64,000 bases of DNA, from assembly GCF_017654505.1 (NCBI RefSeq), contig NC_054534.1:27583689-27647688 (forward strand). Reading direction: 5' to 3'. Below the pieces are notes generated by a model. The model was not told where the DNA came from. It did no database searches and saw nothing but the letters and a program-made list of their open reading frames with translations. Of the stretch, positions 42,130 to 52,862 are shown piece after piece; the stretch's first letter is position 1, and every line of letters starts with the position of its first letter. Both the position numbers and the translations under genes were made by a program. The stretch comes from Polyodon spathula (taxonomy: Eukaryota > Chordata > Actinopteri > Acipenseriformes > Polyodontidae).

Positions 42130-42560
42130 GTTAATTAGTTCATTCTTTTCTGTTAAATTTCGCTGGCATAATCGTGTTCAGTCTATTTATCCATTTACTT
42201 TCTTTCATTCTTCTATATGTCCCATGGTCTAATTTTAGCTGTTCTAATACTACAAACTTTACATCATGTATGTCATATCCTTGACTGATGAAGTGCTCTA
42301 CTATTGGTTCATTTTTTTTTTTTTTTTTTTCAAATTAATGATAGATGGTTCTGAATTATTTTATATAAAGTTGTTCCAGTCTCTCCAGCATATTTTATTT
42401 CATCACATTTTTCACAGGCTATTCCATAAAAATCATTGCTATTTTTACAGTGGTTATTAGTTTTGAGTGACTATGTGTTGTTCTTAAGTTGAATTATATT
42501 TTTACTTTTGGCAATATATTTACACACTTTATATGTACTAATGTAAGTATTTGTAGAACC
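42130..42560 (-). pseudogene. Penelope-like GIY-YIG endonuclease domain
   Basis: The - strand reads YGIACEKCDEIKYAGETGTT and LYKIIQNHLSLI, then after a T-rich interruption PIVEHFISQGYDIHDVKFV and GTYRRMKESKWINRLNTI. This is the GIY-YIG-type nuclease at the C-terminus of Penelope-like elements (Y...YAGETG core). A poly(T) run at 42309-42330 interrupts the frame. Confidence 0.85.
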
Positions 42561-42609
42561 TATTCTGTCAGTTTTTCTTTGATTTGATTTCCATTACATG
42601 AGCGTAGAT

Positions 42610-44700
42610 GTTAAAAAGCTGATTTGAACTTGGCTCTCGCCAAGATAAGCACCAACTAAGACGTAGCTTTACAGTAAACTAATGTGATCTATCTGCATCT
42701 CCATCCATTTGCTTTTCTTTCCACCTGATGATGTAGATATCCTTCTGTCTGGTGTTGATTGCTGAAGTGTAATGCTGGCTCCAGGGATCAGCTTATTTTG
42801 CCTCCCCAGCGCATTAGCAGACACAACGGCTGCGATGCTGGCTCTGGGGATCAACCACAGTGTGGTCTCTCTGAGCAATAATGCTGAAGAAAATCTTGCC
42901 TTCTATGTTCAATAGGGAAATAGGGCGAAACTGACTGATGCTTGTAGAATATTTTTCTTTTGGTACAAAGACTCCACCTGCTCGGCACCATGCTCTTGGT
43001 ACAACCTGTTTTTCATGCCACTTTCATTAATTTCCACAGGATTCGTAGAACTCCTGAAGCGCTCTTGTACACTCTGTATGGAACTCCATTAGGCCCTGGA
43101 GATGATGATGCCCTTGCTTTTATCACAGCTTGCTCTACTTCTTTCCACTTAGGTGCACAGTCCTCCATTTGCTATTCTGGTGGATTGATAGGTGGGATGT
43201 CTGAAGGAATTGACATAGGCTCCTGCCTTTTTTAATCTGTTTCCTCCAAATATCGCTCCGGCTCAAACTTAGATGCTTTTAATCTGCCATTTTTCTCACT
43301 GGTGAATATATTCTTTACAAATTTGAATGGATCTTTATAAAAGTTAGTTCTCTCACGCTCCTTCTTTCTGTAACGTTTCCGCAGGTGGTCATCTCTGTGA
43401 AATGTTGCAAGCTTATCTTTAATGACCCTTTGTAACAGATTGAATCCCTCCTTCTGACTTTTCTGCTCTTCTCCATTGCTTCATCAGCTGCCTCATTTCT
43501 CTAACTAAGCGTTCAATCTCCTGCTGCCGTCTAGACTCCAGGAATAGTTTGCACTTTTTCCTTCCTTTTTTAACTCCAAACCTCTCGCTTCCATATGCAT
43601 AGATGATGTCCCCAGATTTATCCAGCTTCTTTTCAACTGTTCCACTTAACCTTTCCAAAGTAAAACAGAGATCCGTGCTCACTGTGTCCCATGCAGTTTT
43701 CTCACACGCTCTTGGCCATTTAACTACATTCTTGTGCACTTTGAGGTTCTTTTCGCTCTTACACTGGGTCGTTTGACCAGGTTCTCAAGGATCATTAGGT
43801 TCATCACTAGTTGTATCCATGCAAGTCCTCCTCACATCTGGGACAGGGGTGCTGATATCCTGCAAACTGTGGTTTGCTTCCTGTCGCTGGATTTCATTCG
43901 ACTGACTTCGTAAGAAGTATTAATCAATGTGAGGCCCTTGTCCCTTCTCCCTCAAGCGTGTCATTCTCCCTTGATGAATCTTCAAACCCCTGACTGTTGT
44001 CACCTTGCTCCAGCCACAGACACAAATCTGGAGTTCCATATCTTTGCTAGCTGCAGATCTTGAACTAGTCTTTTGTGAAGTTCTCTCCATTCTCATATCT
44101 GTTTCCGTTCCTAAGTCGTTAACCGTGTTATCAAACGTTGAGTCATCTTCCACCCCCACTCTCGCAGACTCTAGGTGTATTTTTCTCTTTAATTTTTTAG
44201 AAGCCTTTGGCAGATGTCTCCAGCATCCTGTTTACCTTTGGAAACAAAAAGCTGGATACTGCCGACAAGGGTAGCTAACTGTTGCTAGCCCAATGGGGTC
44301 TATTTCTTCCTGTCAGCTGTCTCTCCATGCTGTCACAAAGTCTTTCCCTTGTTGCCAGCTGCACTATTCACAGCAGTCACTGGACGTATCCAGATCTTCA
44401 TGATTTCCATTACATGCGTTGTTCCACACTCTCCCATCTCATCCATTCTCCCTGCTTGGCCTTGCATGTCATTGACTACCAGATTCCTTCATTGAGCCGG
44501 GGTTGCCTTGTGCCATGTAGGAGGAGCTGAACTGAGACCAAGACCCCCTCTTCCATGGTGAACTTGCCCCATAATATCACCGATTCGAAGGGCAGCCTTA
44601 GCATCTTCCACAGCTTTCTTTGCCGCCCATTTTCTTCCAGTTTTCAACACAGGTGCTGCCTCCCTTACACATTTGTTGCGTGAATCTACTATTTCCTATC
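42610..44700 (-). mobile_element. Non-LTR retroelement fragment(s) inserted in the Penelope element
   Basis: The - strand carries REAAPVLKTGRKWAAKKAVE and GDIMGQVHHGRGGLGLS (44.5-44.7 kb), then ICVCGWSKVTTVRGLKIHQ (a zinc-finger-like segment, 43920-44159), then NVVKWPRACEKTAWDTVSTD and RRQQEIERLVREMRQLMKQW (43419-43739), then SSPGPNGVPYRVYKSAS-like and QFRPISLLNIEGKI-like RT motifs (about 42.9-43.1 kb). These are familiar from fish non-LTR retroelements; I am not sure of the clade. It is broken by stops. Confidence 0.7.
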
Positions 44701-44749
44701 TGACTTTTATGTTTACTGTGAACTAAAATATCACCTAAATTAGCTTATC

Positions 44750-45401
44750 TTTTGAACTGGGGCTTTAAGAAATACTTTTTTTCCCCCAATTTTTCTGAAT
44801 TATGTAGAATTCGCAAGTGTTTCTAAACTGTCTCAGAAATATTAGGCAAATGTTTAGAGTAAGTCATTACTAATGGGACTCTTTTGACCTTTTTATCATT
44901 ATTTTTATAATCTAGTAGTTCATCTTTTTTATTTTATCCACTTTTCTTAATTCAGTCTCTATAATTCTTTCTTTGTATCCTCTTTTTTAAAATGATTTTT
45001 TAATACATTTCTTTGTTTTTCATAGTCAGTTTCTTTTGAGCAATCTTCATATTCTTATTCCTAGACCCTTTGGGATTGCCCTTTTATTGTGTATTGGATG
45101 TGCAGAGGACATGTGCAAATACTGGTGCATGTCAGTAGGTTTACAGAAGAGGTCAGTCTCAATTGAACCTTCTTCAAGTTTTACTATGGTATCTGAAATA
45201 TCTGGTATCTATTTCTTTCCTTGTTCGTCGAAGGTCCACCTTAATATTACTTGTATTTCATTTGCCATTTTATGAAACTGGAAAAGAGATTCTTCTCCAT
45301 GTGTCCAAACCCCCAAAATATAATCTACAAACCAAATGCATTCTAAAGGTTCTCTTTCTGATTTTCTAAGTAATTGTTCTTCCCATTTCCCCATGTATGT
45401 A
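44750..45401 (-). pseudogene. Penelope-like reverse transcriptase, C-terminal part and connector
   Basis: Visible motifs are YMGKWEEQLLRKSE, CIWFVDYILGVWTHGE (the catalytic box, with the second aspartate replaced by tyrosine), then DTIVKLEEGSIETDLFCKPT and DMHQYLHMSSAHPIHNK, then DELLDYKNN and DILVHSKHKSQIG. These are characteristic of Penelope-like RT. The altered catalytic box and stops make it inactive. Confidence 0.85.
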
Positions 45402-46530
45402 CAATGGTTTGCAGAAGTATTCACCCCCTACCAATAATGTCATATTTTGTTGAATTACAAATAAAGTGTGCACAGTTTTTCAAACAAACTTTTTTTTTGT
45501 TCAAAGCTGTAGTTGTTAAACTGAACACTTATATCAGGAGGAGGTTAAATGTCAGCAAAACTTGCAAAATGAAATGTACTGGTTGCATAAGTATTCAGCC
45601 CCTTAAGTCAGTACTTGGTGGTAGCACCTTTTGCAGCAATTATACTGCTATGAGTCTTTGTGGCAAAGTGGTGAATACGTGCAGGTGAGTGCAGTGCAGA
45701 GTGGATTAATCACACAGATGAACGATTTATAGGTGCAAGGGTGTTTATTAATGATTATAATGTCCAGAGCCTTATGGCAAAACCTGCAAACAATAACAAT
45801 GATGGAAGTGGTACAGCGGCGTGTATCACTCCTGTTTGTAATCCCACGGGTTTGACCCACAACCAAAAAGTCCCGTCTTTCCTCACCCACACAAAACACA
45901 AACACAGACACAGTTCCAACAGTGCATGAATTAAGTGTTTGTGGTGTAAAGACAGTTCCAAAGTGAAAAGAGAGTGTTGATGTTCAGGTTAATGCTGGCC
46001 TGCGGCTACAGCTCCGGATAGTGTGAGTACTCTTTGAAAAACAAACAACACAAACAAACAATGTTACAAGATAGATGAATACACAGAACACTCACAATTA
46101 TTCTCAAATTACGGGCTCCTTTTAGGTTGTTGCTAACCATCTACAAAGTAACAGATCACTGAAGCTATGCCCCCTATTTATACCCTCGCCCATGACCCCT
46201 AGGTTAACAAGCGCATCCGCTCCTCCAGTCCTCGGATGCCACGCCATCTACCATCCAGGTCAGTGAGCTTGGGTGCTGTAGCTCCGCTCCCTTCCTAAAT
46301 GGCCGACTTCCACCTACCCTGTGGAATAAATTGTCTTGCCATTTGCTTACGGTTACTCTGCTCTTTCTTTCTAGTGCCCTCACAGGTTGGGAAGGATCTC
46401 GCGTCATTCGATCTCTGTCACAGTCTTTTTGAATAGGTAGGATGAACTCCTGATGAAGTCAGATACCTATTGTCTCTATTTTTGCTCAGTCCCTTTGTTG
46501 TGATATAAAAGGGTTTGACTGTACATTTAA
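45402..46530. mobile_element. Tc1-like terminal fragment, interrupted by a solo LTR
   Basis: After TA, CAATGGTTTGCAGAAGTATTC is a Tc1-type terminus. It continues with GCACCTTTTGCAGCAATTAT and TATGAGTCTT up to 45658, then resumes after the LTR at 46423 with GTCTTTTTGAATAGG. The transposase is absent. Where the fragment ends on the right is unclear. Confidence 0.75.
45659..46422 (-). mobile_element. Solo LTR (764 bp) with 5-bp target duplication GTCTT
   Basis: It starts TGTGGCAAAG and ends CTCTGTCACA. The pentamer GTCTT flanks it on both sides (45654-45658 and 46423-46427). Removing the LTR and one duplicate restores a continuous Tc1 sequence. A TATAAATA box on the - strand at about 46175-46182 supports - orientation. 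Confidence 0.9.
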
Positions 46531-46550
46531 AACAGAAGCTACCTGTTGGC

Positions 46551-46553
<3 letters not shown>

Positions 46554-46618
<65 letters not shown>
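46554..46618. repeat. (GATA)n microsatellite
   Basis: About 16 uninterrupted ATAG units. Confidence 0.97.
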
Positions 46619-47399
46619 CATGGCTTGCATACTAATGAGCCGCTTCACACTGAATAAATCACTACGCACCACTACACTCTAAATTCTAAATGACAAACTG
46701 CCAATTTATTTGTTACTAGTTACAAAAACACAGCCAGAAATTAGTTGCATTTGACCTATTTAGTTTAATATATTTGGGGATGAAACTCCACATAACTGGT
46801 AGAACACCAACTTTCTGAGTGAAGACAGCAATCCATCTGATCGAGATTTTTGAACATGGCTGATATATATATATTTTTTTGTCCCATATTTATATAAAGA
46901 AAATGCAATGTATTTTCACATGGGAGCTGTATCAGGAACAGGACATAGGAAGTTAAATCAGATGAGTTTAGGTCAGGATGCTGCCACCTGATTTACTTCA
47001 TTGTAATCAGAGGAGACGGATGTCTTCTAGAGCAATACTTACAATCTAAAATGTTCCAGTTCCTGTCAATGGCTGCAGCTTTTCTTTGTGTCGCCTGTAC
47101 TAGCTGGCAGGAAAAAGGATGGGTGGTCCTTAAAACAACCCCTTGCAATCCCTATAATACTGGCAGGCTTCTTGCAGTAAGTGTGCTGACTTTTAAGTTT
47201 ACATAAACATACTGTGTTAAGCAGAAAGTTCCACAGCTCTATATTTTATACAGCTGCAAAATATATGCTGTACTCTATTTTAACTTCAGACAACCACATC
47301 ATCGACTGATCTTCCCCAGACTTGGATCTCTTCAAATCACACATTCAGCTGCTCTGAGCAAATGCCTGCGTTGTCTATGCTTCCACTGCACATCCCCCT

Positions 47400-47687
47400 T
47401 CCCACTGCCCAAAAGCAGCGGATGCCTCATTCAAACCCGGCCAACGCTGCTCCCCTCCTCGCTTCTATACAAGATCATTGGCTCCAAATCTCATCCATTC
47501 ATCGGCTCCAACAAACACATCCACAACTCAAAACAGATATGGTCATAACATTAACTTCTCAGGCGCTAAACAAATCTGTAACAACCTCAATACTGCCATC
47601 TGTTACTGCAAAACCTACAAATTCTTACACATCTGCAGCTTCTGCGAGGACGCTCACTCGAAATCCACCTGCCCAAGTGCAGTGGGC
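47400..47687 (+). pseudogene. DIRS-like gag fragment with a Cys/His finger
   Basis: The + strand reads FSGAKQICNNLNTAICYC, then KFLHICSFCEDAHSKSTCPS. The C...C...HIC..C....H...CP arrangement is typical of gag proteins of DIRS/Ngaro-type tyrosine-recombinase retroelements. It joins directly to Gypsy gag sequence at 47688. Confidence 0.55.
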
Positions 47688-48230
47688 TAGCTGCCTCCTA
47701 CCACAGCTGATGGGAGAGGCGCAGGTGGCGGCAAGGACCCTGGATCTGGTAGTGATGATGGACTACCCCATGCTAAAAGCTGCCATTCTCAACCGCGTGA
47801 TGGCGACTCGGGGGGGCTATCACAGCAAATTCCAGGAGGAAACCTTCGAGGCGGAATAGCATCCCAGGGCCATTGCTCACCGCCTGCAGGATTACGCCCG
47901 GGGATGGCTAAACCCACGGGCAACCACCACTGCCAGGCTGGTGGAGGTGATCATCGTTGAGCGGTTCCTGGCGTACTTGGCTCCGGGGCAGCACTTGTGG
48001 GTGCGGTGACAGGTGCCCGCCACTTTGGAACAGGTGATCCAACTGGCAGAGCAGCACCCGGCAGCAAAACCAATGCCCACTAAGCTGCCAGGGAACAGAG
48101 CTACTTCAGCATCACCCCCTCTGCTGGCCCCAAAGAGGGCAAAGGAACAGGGGGGAGGGGTAGCAGAAGCTCCAGGTCCGAGAACCGTGGTAGAGTGGGG
48201 TCACCCATGGGGTGCTGCGGTGTTGGACTG
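47688..48230 (+). pseudogene. Gypsy gag (SCAN-related capsid type), with two in-frame stops
   Basis: One frame reads LLPQLMGEAQVAARTLDL, DYPMLKAAILNRVMATRG, then RLQDYARGWLNP, VIIVERFLAYLAPGQHLWVR and PATLEQVIQLAEQHPAAKP. This is the capsid type related to vertebrate SCAN domains. Only two nonsense codons (47857-47859 and 48007-48009) interrupt it. Confidence 0.8.
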
Positions 48231-48639
48231 AGGTCTTTAATACAGGAGAGCCTAGTCTCACCGGGGCATAAACAACTATTGGGACAGGTGCATATTAAGT
48301 GTATTCATGGGGATGTAGGCTCATCCCAAGATCAGTATAAATGTAGAAATTGGCCAGCAGGTGACGAGAGTACAAGTTGAGTTGTGTCCTGAATTACCAG
48401 TACCAGTCGTTCTGGGATGGGATTGTGAGCCAAAGATTGGTTGGCTGCCCTGACAGCCCCCTCCTCCCTATTGGCTAAGAAAGAGGAAGTGATTGGAGAG
48501 ATCTTCCCCTTTCATGATCCAGAATGGTATTGTCATAAATTTAGACCCTGTAAAATTAACTGGGAGTGCCGGATCGCTAAGAATAAGGATTGGCAATGGA
48601 GGGGGCCCGAGAAGTTTCAGGTGAAAGGCAATTGACAAG

Positions 48640-50006
48640 ACCAAAGCTAGGCTCGTGACACTGTTCTATTGGCTGGGGCTGGATGGTGACATTAGGCATT
48701 TTTACGAATGCTGTGGGGAGTATCAGAAGGCTAGCCCTAGAGCAGTCCCACGAGCTCCGTTGGTGCCATTGCCCCTAGTGAAAGCTCCGTTTGAGCGTAT
48801 TGCAAAGGATTTAGTTGGACAGCTAGAGTGAAGTGTGGCAGGATACACCCACCTACTGGTCATTCTGGATTACGCCACCCGTTATCCCGAGGCCATTCCC
48901 CTCCGCTCTGCATCTGCTAAATCTGTTGCCAATGAGCTAGTGAAGGTGTTCTACCGGGTGGGGTTCCCAAAAGAAATACTAACCGACCAAGGCATCAACT
49001 TTATGTCCCGGCTAGTCCGCAGAACATGTAAGGACCTCAGTTTTTCACTCCCAGACCGATGGGCTTATGGAGGGTTTTAATAAGACCCTGTGACAGGATA
49101 TGGCTGAGTGGTGACATCAGGCCAGATGCAGGAACAGAAGAAAAAAAGACGGTACTGCAGGGCAAAAGATGCACCGTTTATTTGAATACAAAAATAAATA
49201 AAATATTTAAACAAACAAAACACTCACAGAGCAAAAGTAAATAATTAAACAAAATAAATCTCGAACACAATAAACAACTATAACTAAGGTCAGACAGGGC
49301 AGGTGTCTTCACTGTTCTTTAGTTCTTAATTGTTCTCTCTTTCCTCTCGCTCTCCTGTTCTTCCTCTGAACACCCACCCGAACAGGGGAAACAGCAGTGT
49401 TTTTATCTCCCAATTAACCAATGAATTAACCTCAGGAGATGGCCACCTTTTGCACGAGGACTTTAAATATGGGTGGTGCCAACCACCACTATGCAAACAA
49501 TATAAACTCACGGCTTCTCACCGTCATAAAAATACATAAAACACGTCTCTCGCTGTCATATTTAAATACATCAATAAGTCATAATAATAAATCACGAACA
49601 CAAAATACAAAATAACACTACACAGGGGCGGAGGAGGAGACACTGTTCTAAAAATAAATAAACAATACTGTACAGGGCTCCTCGCCCTGTCACAGACCCT
49701 CAAGAACATGTTGCGCAGATTTATTGACAGTGACGTGCGCTACTGGGACCAGCTGATTCCTCTCCAGCTCTTTGCTATCGGAGAGGTACCTCAGGCTTCT
49801 ACGGGGTTTTCACCATACGAGTTGCTGTATGTGCAAAGACCCTGGGGTGTACTCAATCTGGTTAGAGAAATGTGGGAGGAACAGCAGGACAATTCGACCA
49901 ATACTGTCTGGTATGTGTTGGACCTGCACAAACGTCTTGAGTCTGTGGGAAAGCGGGTGCATGATAATTTGCAGCAGGTTCAATGCAGACAGCAGACCCC
50001 AATATA
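48640..50006 (+). pseudogene. Gypsy integrase, interrupted by a solo LTR
   Basis: A zinc-binding-like HFYECCGEYQKAS precedes THLLVILDYATRYPEA (first D), EILTDQGINFMS (second D) and, in a shifted frame, TDGLMEGFNKTLK (E). The LTR at 49089-49694 cuts the last motif. After it comes NMLRRFIDSDVRYWDQL and TGFSPYELLYVQRPWGVL. The domain lies before the RT. Confidence 0.85.
49089..49694 (-). mobile_element. Solo LTR (606 bp) with 5-bp target duplication GACCC
   Basis: It starts TGTGACAGG and ends CCTGTCACA. GACCC flanks it (49084-49088 and 49695-49699) inside the integrase frame. AATAAA-type signals on the - strand (near 49170-49200) suggest - orientation, opposite to the host element. Confidence 0.92.
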
Positions 50007-51714
50007 ATGATCTATGGCAAAGTTTCCTGATGTGTTTTCTCCCATCCCGGGACAGGCTCTAGTAGCCCACCATCACATTGAAATTGAGCCGGGGGTGCCA
50101 GTTTGCCAGAGGCCGTACCGCATACCTGAGTGCAAAAGGCAGGTAACAAAGGAGGAGATTGACAAGCTGCTCAGACTGGGTTTCATAGAGGAGTCCCAAA
50201 GTGACTGGAACAGTCCCATTGTTTTAGTGGATAAGCTAGACAGATCAACTCGATTTTGCATTGACTTCAGGCGAATTAATGAAAAATCGAAGTTTAATGC
50301 TTATCCTATGACCCGGGTAGACGAGTTGCCGGAGCATCTAGGCACAGCTCATTTTATGATGACACTGGATTTAATGAAGGGGTACTGGCAGATACCACTA
50401 ACCCCGGAATCCAGAGAGAGGACAGCGTTTTCTCGATTCCCTTCGGGCTATACCAATTTAGGACCATGCCCTTTGGGTTGCACAGGGCACCGGCCACTTT
50501 CCAGTGAATGATAGATCCCATTTTGTGGCCCTGTGGCAGGCTGGCGAGTGGATAGAGGCCCAGAGACAGTCTAAAGTTTTCTAACTATTTTATTATAAAT
50601 AACACAAAATAAAAGTGCACAAGGGCAAAATAAAGGGATTTAAATACAAAAAAAAACTAGTACAAAAAACAAACTTACAAAAATAAAGGTTTCCAGGCTG
50701 GGCAATGCCTTCACTGGATGTAGAATTCACAAATCAAAACAAAAACCACAAACACCAACCTGCTTCCTCAGCTCCCTCCTCCTAAATGAGAAGCAGAGGC
50801 CTCCTTTTATGTCAGGTGGCTGGGCGCTGATTGATCATTAATTAATCTAATCAACTAATCAACCCCAGCCACCTGAACATAATAAACCCAGGCAGGTAGG
50901 ATAAATTAACCCCATCCCTGCCATCTTTGCTCTGCCACAGGCCCCATCAACAGTATGCAGCTTCTTATATAGATGACGTGGTTATCCACAGTGAGGATTG
51001 ACCGAGTCATCTGTGTAAGGCAGCAGCAGTACTGCATTCCTTGCAGGAGGCTGGGCTCACTGCTAACTCAAAGATAGTACTTAGCTGATTGTTAAGGTGA
51101 ACTCCCTGGCTTACTGGTTTGGTTCCTATGACCAAAACCCAGGTGAGCTCTTTCTTGGGACTAGCGGGCTATTATAGGAAGTTCATCCCGAGCTTAGCCA
51201 CGCTTGCTACTCCCTTGACAGACCTCACCCGGAAGGCTGCCCCAAATACGGATCAGTGGATGGAATTGTGTCAGAGGGCCTTTCTCGCTCTGAAGCGAAG
51301 GTTGTGCAGCAAGCCAGTGCTGTGCAGTCCTGATTTCAGTAGGTGGTTTGCCTTGCTGACGGAAGCGTCAGTGACCGGTCTTGGGGCAGTGTTGTCTCAG
51401 GAGGTCCGGTGTAGCGAGCAACCGGTCCTGTACATCAGCAGGAAGCTCCTTTCCCATGAGAAAAATTACTATCGAGAAGGAGTGTCTCGCGGTAAAATGG
51501 GAAGTCGAGTCACTCCAGTACTACCTCCTGGGGCAACACTTCATCCTGGTTACAGATCATGCCCCCTTAGCACGGCTTCACTGGATGAAGGATAACAACG
51601 GCAGAATCAAGAAGTGGTACTTGGCCCTGCAGCCTTATGCCTTCTGGGTAGTCCACCGAGCAGGGAAACTGCATCAAAACTCTGACTTTTTCTCTCTGGA
51701 AGGCATGGGGGGGG
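50007..51714 (+). pseudogene. Gypsy reverse transcriptase and RNase H, interrupted by a solo LTR
   Basis: RT motifs are KFPDVFSPIPG, VCQRPYRIPECK, FIEESQSDWNSPIVLVDK, FCIDFRRINEKSKF, LMKGYWQIPL, MPFGLHRAPATFQ and, beyond the LTR, YIDDVVIHSED with an intact catalytic box. RNase H follows: SSFLGLAGYYRKFIPS, TGLGAVLSQEV, VLYISRKLLSHEKNYY, then in a second frame ECLAVKWEVESLQYYLLG and LVTDHAPLARLHW. Stops at several places show inactivity. Confidence 0.9.
50532..50939 (-). mobile_element. Solo LTR (408 bp) with 5-bp target duplication GGCCC
   Basis: It starts TGTGGCAGGCTGGCGAG and ends GCTCTGCCACA. GGCCC flanks it (50527-50531 and 50940-50944), splitting the RT just before the YIDD box. It is of the same family as the LTRs of 56322-58267. 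Confidence 0.95.
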
Positions 51715-52467
51715 TGTAGGATTTTTGAATGGACATGTGGTGCCATTCTGAGGGGGAGGATAGTAACAGGAGATCTGTGCTGCAGCAGCCTTGTAGGGGC
51801 AGCAGCCTCGTAACTTCCATCTGTCAGGCACAGCATTATCACAGAGAGGTGGAAAAGAGGATGTGTGGGCTTTCCCTCTCTCTGATTAGCTGACAGGTGG
51901 GCTTTGGGGGATTGCTGCACCTATAAAATAACACTCTGCGGTTCCCTCAGCTCTGCCCCTGAAAGACAAAACTACGAGCTAGTGGAAGCTCTGCTCCAAG
52001 ACTGAGAACGGTCGGAAAAGAAAGAAACCATAGAGAAGAAAATAAAAGAATAGTACAAAGGGGAAACCTTGGGCAGACCCCATATATGTATAGGAAGCAT
52101 AATGAGGGAGTGAGCATAGGACGGAGACCCGGGCTGTGAGGATAGCGACAGTCAGGTTAACGCTGCCGAGTGCAGCACCTTTATTTTGTGATTTTATTAC
52201 TGTGTTTTATTTTCCCTTTTACTTTCGCCTTTTGTTTGGATTATTCTTTTGAGCACCTGTGAGTGCGCCCACACTTTGATTGTCTACCTGCATTGGTATT
52301 CCCGTGGTCCTGTCAATCATTGCTGATAGTCAGACCACGGACAACAGCGGCTAAAATAAATAATTGAACGGAGGAATTGAATTAATAAAACTGGGCACCT
52401 GTGCAGTGTTTCAAGTACACTTTTCTGTCTCCCGTGTGTCAGGTGAATTACCCACCACCCTTCCACA
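51715..52467 (+). mobile_element. 3' LTR of the Gmr1-like element
   Basis: It begins TGTAGGATTTTTG directly after a run of eight G and ends CCCTTCCACA. A TATAAAA box lies at 51922 and an AATAAA signal at about 52383, in the right order for + orientation. No second copy was found upstream. Confidence 0.75.
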
Positions 52468-52648
52468 GGGCCATATTAGACTCAATTCAAAAGTTCTGGC
52501 TGCAAGTTGACAGTTCTTATAGGACTTTCACATAAAGACCTATACATTACCCCTATAACTGTCTTCCATTGTGTTGGACAATGGGTTGCCTCACCCTGCA
52601 TGGGATGAATACATTATCTAATTATGACTTCCTCCTGCTACCCCCACT

Positions 52649-52862
52649 ACCCCCTCCTTTGTGTCGGGTTCAGTTCAAGTCCACTGGTCAGAGAGATCAC
52701 TACCCCCTCCTTTGTGTCGGGTTCAGTAAAAGTCCACTGGTCAGAGAGCTCACTACCCCCTCCTTTGTGTCGGATTCAATAAAAGTCCACTGGTCAGAGA
52801 GCTCACTACACCCTCCTTTGTGTCGGGTTCAGTAAAAGTCCACTGGTCAGAGAGCTCACTAC
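52649..52862. repeat. 53-bp minisatellite, about four copies
   Basis: The unit, from ACCCCCTCCTTTGTGTCGG through GTCCACTGGTCAGAGAG, starts at 52649, 52702, 52755 and 52808, a constant period of 53 with a few substitutions. Confidence 0.95.

Larger units (their letters stand above)
41690..45401 (-). mobile_element. Penelope-like retroelement, split by another retroelement fragment
   Basis: On the - strand, RT sequence at 45424-45060 is followed by the connector region (to about 44.70 kb), then by foreign sequence (about 42.61-44.70 kb), then by the GIY-YIG endonuclease (about 42.60-42.13 kb) and a terminal repeat with (AT)n (41.69-41.83 kb). It has many stops and frameshifts. The 5' end is cut by a Tc1 fragment beginning at 45402. 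Confidence 0.85.
47688..52467 (+). mobile_element. Gmr1-like Gypsy LTR retrotransposon, degenerate, with two nested solo LTRs
   Basis: The order on the + strand is gag (47688-48230), a degenerate stretch, integrase (48640-49088 and 49695-50006), reverse transcriptase (50007-50531 and 50945-51100), RNase H (to 51714), a G-rich polypurine tract (51706-51714) and a 3' LTR (51715-52467). Integrase before RT is the hallmark of Gmr1-like Gypsy elements; ordinary Gypsy has it last. The 5' LTR is missing, replaced by a DIRS-like fragment. Stops and frameshifts occur throughout. Confidence 0.88.
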
